A program made the position numbers and the translations under genes. Shown here one piece after another: positions 4,736-7,499 of a stretch of 7,499 nucleotides of DNA (positions are counted from its first letter, which is position 1; each line of letters starts with the position of its first letter). The notes under the pieces are model-generated. The model was not told the origin of the DNA. It did not search any database and worked only from the letters and a program-made list of their open reading frames with translations. The stretch covers positions 1-7,499 of the forward strand of contig CALCVH010000042.1 in NCBI GenBank assembly GCA_937907585.1, written 5' to 3'. This stretch comes from an uncultured Bacillota bacterium. GTDB taxonomy: Bacteria; Bacillota_I; Bacilli_A; Izemoplasmatales; UBA1188.

Positions 4736-7390
4736 ATGAAACCATTGAAACTTGTATTTGTTTTTCTTGTTGTTCTAATGGGGATTATGCTTGTTGGATG
4801 TAAGACAACTGAATCAACAACATCTAGTCAAGTTATAAATACCACTAAAAAGGATGTTATTGAAGGAGAAACTAAAATCAATGAATCTAACTTTGTAATA
4901 GAAGAAAATGCAAAAAAGGTTGAATCTACAAAGTTAGTTACTTATGATGGACCTAACTATTTAACTCCTTATCAAGGAATGAATGTAAAAGTAAATGATA
5001 AAGAATTATTTGTATATGAAACTAGAGTAAATCATGATAGACAATTCTCCTGGACTTTACCAACTTCTAAAACAGCGGTTGTAGTTTTTGATTTTGAAGG
5101 AGAAGTAAATGTAGAAGTTACATTAACTGAAAATATTGAAAGTGCTAAAGTAACTCCAGAAATCTATGGAGTAACTCCTAAGATTAACGGAAATACTATC
5201 TATTTTAAACTTCAATATCCTACAAGTTATTGTCTAGAAATAAATGGTGATTCAAATAACTGTTTACAAATATTCGCTAATGAAATTGAAACTGATGAAG
5301 AACATATAACTAAAGAAGAAGCAGATAATGATGATTCTATACTATATATTGGTCCAGGTGTATATAAAGCTGATGCGATTCCACTAGACTCAAATATGAC
5401 TTTATATTTAGCTGGAGGAGCTTATGTATATGGACAAATCAGAACTGAAGGATTAGAAAATATATCAATTAGAGGTAGAGGAATAATTAGTGGCTCTATA
5501 TATAATAGAAGAAGCGAATCTGAATATACTTTACCTATCGAAATCAGAACATCTAAAAATATAACTATTGAGGATATAACTATTCTTGATCCTGCAGGAT
5601 GGACTATTACATTATATAAATCTAATAATATTAATATAAATAATGTACATATTATTACATCTAGACAGAATGGTGATGGTATAAGCGTTCAGTCTTGTAG
5701 TGATATAAATATTAGTGGTGGATATGTAAGAACTTGGGATGATTCACTTGTAGTAAAGAATGTCGATGGTGGATTAACTAATAATGTTACATTTGATGGA
5801 GTAACAGTTTGGACTGATCTAGCTCAATCAATGGAAGTTGGTTATGAAGCAAATGGTACTACAATGAATGAAATAACATTTAAAAATATCATCGTTTTAC
5901 ATAACTTCCATAAGGCAGTTATATCTATGCATAACGCAGATGATTCTAAGATTACTAATGTTAAATATCAGAATATTATTGTAGAAGACGCAGAAACTTT
6001 AGGAGATAATAGAACAGATTCAGAAAATGATTTCCTAATCGATTTATGTGTACTATATAACACTGATTGGTCTAAATCAGTTGATATTAAAGGAACTATT
6101 AAAAATGTTCTAATAGATAATGTAGTAGTATATAAAATTGCGGATACTGTAGTTTCTAGGATTAATGGATATTCGAACACATCTAATATTGATGGAGTTG
6201 AAATCAAGGATGTAGTAATCGTAAATAAAGCGATAAGTAGTGAACAAGATTTAGGATTATTATCTAATCAATATGCATCAAATATTAGTGTTAAATATGA
6301 AACTCAACCAGTTGGCGCAATAATTAAATTACCATACAAGCTAGAACTTAATACTAGTGACATTCAAGCATCTACAAATGCTAATATTGAACAAGATGGT
6401 ATGTTAGTACCTGATTTCGCTAGAGGAAATGGTGAATTACCATATATCGGAGTTAAAAGCAGCATTGAAGCGACAGTTACCGCAACACATTCCAAGGGTA
6501 ATAAAAATAATACTCCAAGCGATGATGGCAGCGGAGATTATACATATAGTGGATATAACGCATCAAATGCATATGATAATAACCCTAATACATCTTGGAG
6601 AAATAAAGATTGGACTAATGAAGATGATGAATTCGCATGTCTAACATTCGATTTTAATAGTAAACTTGTCAATATTGGCGTTGTTAGAATATTAGGTAGT
6701 ATAGATAATGAATTCTTCTATAATTATTCTATCCAAATTTGGGGTTTAAAATTAAAAACTGACGGAACTATCAATGATAAATATACTAAGTTAGTATCTA
6801 TGAAAGATTATGATATGACCCCAGGTAGCAACAACTGTATTGATATAAATATCACTACACAAAGTTACGCTGGAATCCAATTAAGACTTTATAGAGATAG
6901 TAAAGATACATCAGCTAAATATTATGAAATAAGTGAAGTTGAATTTTACGCTCCTTCACTAGCCTATAATAAAGCTATTGTTGATTCAAGTGAACATAAT
7001 GATGTGTATAATGTTGAGAAACTAGTTGATGGTGATGCGACAGGAACATCATATTATGAATCAAAAGGTGTTCCAGCTTATGTAGTAATTGATCTAGGTG
7101 ATAAATATGATATTTCAACTATCGTATTATCATTACCACCATCATTATTATGGAATACTAGAACCGAAGAAATTGAAATTCAAGTATCAGATTCAGACTT
7201 TAGTTATAGTGATAGTGTAACATTTAATACAATCGTAAATAAAACAGCTTATACATTTGATCCGACACTTGGAAATAGAAATATTATTAATTTTGATACT
7301 GTATCCGCAAGATTCGTAAAAGTAATTATCTATTCAAATGATAATTCAGGTGGATATGCAGCACAATTATCTGAAATAGCAATTTATTAA
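4736..7390 (+). CDS. Secreted lipoprotein, GH28/GH49-like beta-helix glycosidase with two discoidin modules
   Basis: This 884-residue protein is exported and lipid-anchored: a hydrophobic signal at residues 1-21 ends in the lipobox LVGC (C22), followed by a Thr/Ser-rich linker. Residues about 70-182 look like the beta-sandwich that precedes some GH49/GH28-like enzymes. Residues about 203-520 form a right-handed beta-helix of the polygalacturonase/dextranase type, opening with GPGVYKADAIPL and LAGGAYVYG. Candidate catalytic acids are D314 in NGDGI and D335/D336 in TWDD; the spacing fits the three aspartates of GH28. The GHG histidine and RIK motifs of true polygalacturonases are not seen; SMEVGYE at 365-371 stands near the histidine position. 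Two F5/8 type C (CBM32-like) sugar-binding modules follow at about 577-738 and 741-884. The likely role is cutting a polysaccharide or host glycan at the cell surface; the substrate is not deducible. The ATG has AAGGAAGG 11 bases upstream, a slightly long spacing. Confidence 0.85.
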   Translation: MKPLKLVFVFLVVLMGIMLVGCKTTESTTSSQVINTTKKDVIEGETKINESNFVIEENAKKVESTKLVTYDGPNYLTPYQGMNVKVNDKELFVYETRVNHDRQFSWTLPTSKTAVVVFDFEGEVNVEVTLTENIESAKVTPEIYGVTPKINGNTIYFKLQYPTSYCLEINGDSNNCLQIFANEIETDEEHITKEEADNDDSILYIGPGVYKADAIPLDSNMTLYLAGGAYVYGQIRTEGLENISIRGRGIISGSIYNRRSESEYTLPIEIRTSKNITIEDITILDPAGWTITLYKSNNININNVHIITSRQNGDGISVQSCSDINISGGYVRTWDDSLVVKNVDGGLTNNVTFDGVTVWTDLAQSMEVGYEANGTTMNEITFKNIIVLHNFHKAVISMHNADDSKITNVKYQNIIVEDAETLGDNRTDSENDFLIDLCVLYNTDWSKSVDIKGTIKNVLIDNVVVYKIADTVVSRINGYSNTSNIDGVEIKDVVIVNKAISSEQDLGLLSNQYASNISVKYETQPVGAIIKLPYKLELNTSDIQASTNANIEQDGMLVPDFARGNGELPYIGVKSSIEATVTATHSKGNKNNTPSDDGSGDYTYSGYNASNAYDNNPNTSWRNKDWTNEDDEFACLTFDFNSKLVNIGVVRILGSIDNEFFYNYSIQIWGLKLKTDGTINDKYTKLVSMKDYDMTPGSNNCIDINITTQSYAGIQLRLYRDSKDTSAKYYEISEVEFYAPSLAYNKAIVDSSEHNDVYNVEKLVDGDATGTSYYESKGVPAYVVIDLGDKYDISTIVLSLPPSLLWNTRTEEIEIQVSDSDFSYSDSVTFNTIVNKTAYTFDPTLGNRNIINFDTVSARFVKVIIYSNDNSGGYAAQLSEIAIY

Positions 7391-7417
7391 AAAACAATAT
7401 ATAAACAAGGAGAAAAA

Positions 7418-7499
7418 ATGAAAAAGAGTAACTTTTTATTATTTGCATTGTTATTTTCTTTGACATTAGTTTTAGTGGCTTGTGCAACTACAACTACTA
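7418..7499 (+). CDS. Lipoprotein, N-terminal fragment (continues past window)
   Basis: Only the first 27 codons are visible. They encode a lipoprotein signal peptide: a basic start (MKKSN), a hydrophobic core and the lipobox LVAC with C22, followed by a threonine run. AAGGAG at 7407-7412, five bases before the ATG, is a strong ribosome site. It starts 27 bases after the glycosidase stop with no terminator between, so the two are probably one operon. It could be a sugar-binding protein of an ABC importer or another surface glycosidase; the visible part does not decide. Confidence 0.8.
   Translation, partial: MKKSNFLLFALLFSLTLVLVACATTTT

Noticed and set aside
5968..6207. Minus-strand open frame of 79 codons inside the glycosidase gene
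   Set aside because: It is antisense to the beta-helix repeats, with no ribosome site or family resemblance.
6429..6644. Overlapping + strand open frame of 71 codons inside the glycosidase gene
   Set aside because: It lies out of frame in the first discoidin module, has repetitive unlikely composition (many I, H and M) and no convincing ribosome site.

Overview
The window comes from a low-GC, AT-rich Gram-positive-type bacterium (Firmicutes/Tenericutes, possibly an uncultured Bacilli or Mollicutes-like gut or rumen lineage; this is inferred from composition, strong AAGGAGG-type ribosome sites and lipoprotein signals). The standard bacterial code fits: one gene stops at TGA, the genes contain no internal TGA, and tryptophan is TGG. 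No RNA gene, insertion sequence or CRISPR array was seen.

Left block (1-2659, + strand): a tightly packed, probably co-transcribed run. It holds the 3' end of an FtsX/MacB-type ABC permease, a HAD phosphatase/phosphoglucomutase-like enzyme, a 79-residue protein of unknown function, and a LacI-family repressor. The last three overlap end to start (14 and 8 bases), which suggests translational coupling.

Middle block (2660-4735): a single minus-strand gene for a 553-residue AAA-ATPase-like/PD-(D/E)XK nuclease-like protein, convergent with the lacI-type gene. Its terminator lies just past its stop codon. A second hairpin with a T-run, read on the + strand, is buried inside the 3' end of its coding sequence and may terminate the LacI transcript. 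Upstream is a striking array of seven perfect CCACC motifs plus one degenerate copy, separated mostly by A-tracts and spaced in steps of about one or two DNA helical turns. It looks like intrinsically curved DNA or a helically phased binding-site array. Beyond it is the promoter region of the next + strand gene, with a 12-bp palindrome TTAACCGGTTAA of the type bound by LacI-family repressors.

Right block (4736-7499, + strand): an 884-residue secreted lipoprotein with an N-terminal beta-sandwich, a GH28/GH49-like right-handed beta-helix and two C-terminal discoidin (F5/8 type C) modules. It is followed 27 bases later by the start of a second lipoprotein. The most economical model is a carbohydrate-use locus in which the LacI-type protein controls the surface glycosidase operon through the CCGG-centred palindrome, with the AAA/nuclease-like gene lying between regulator and target.
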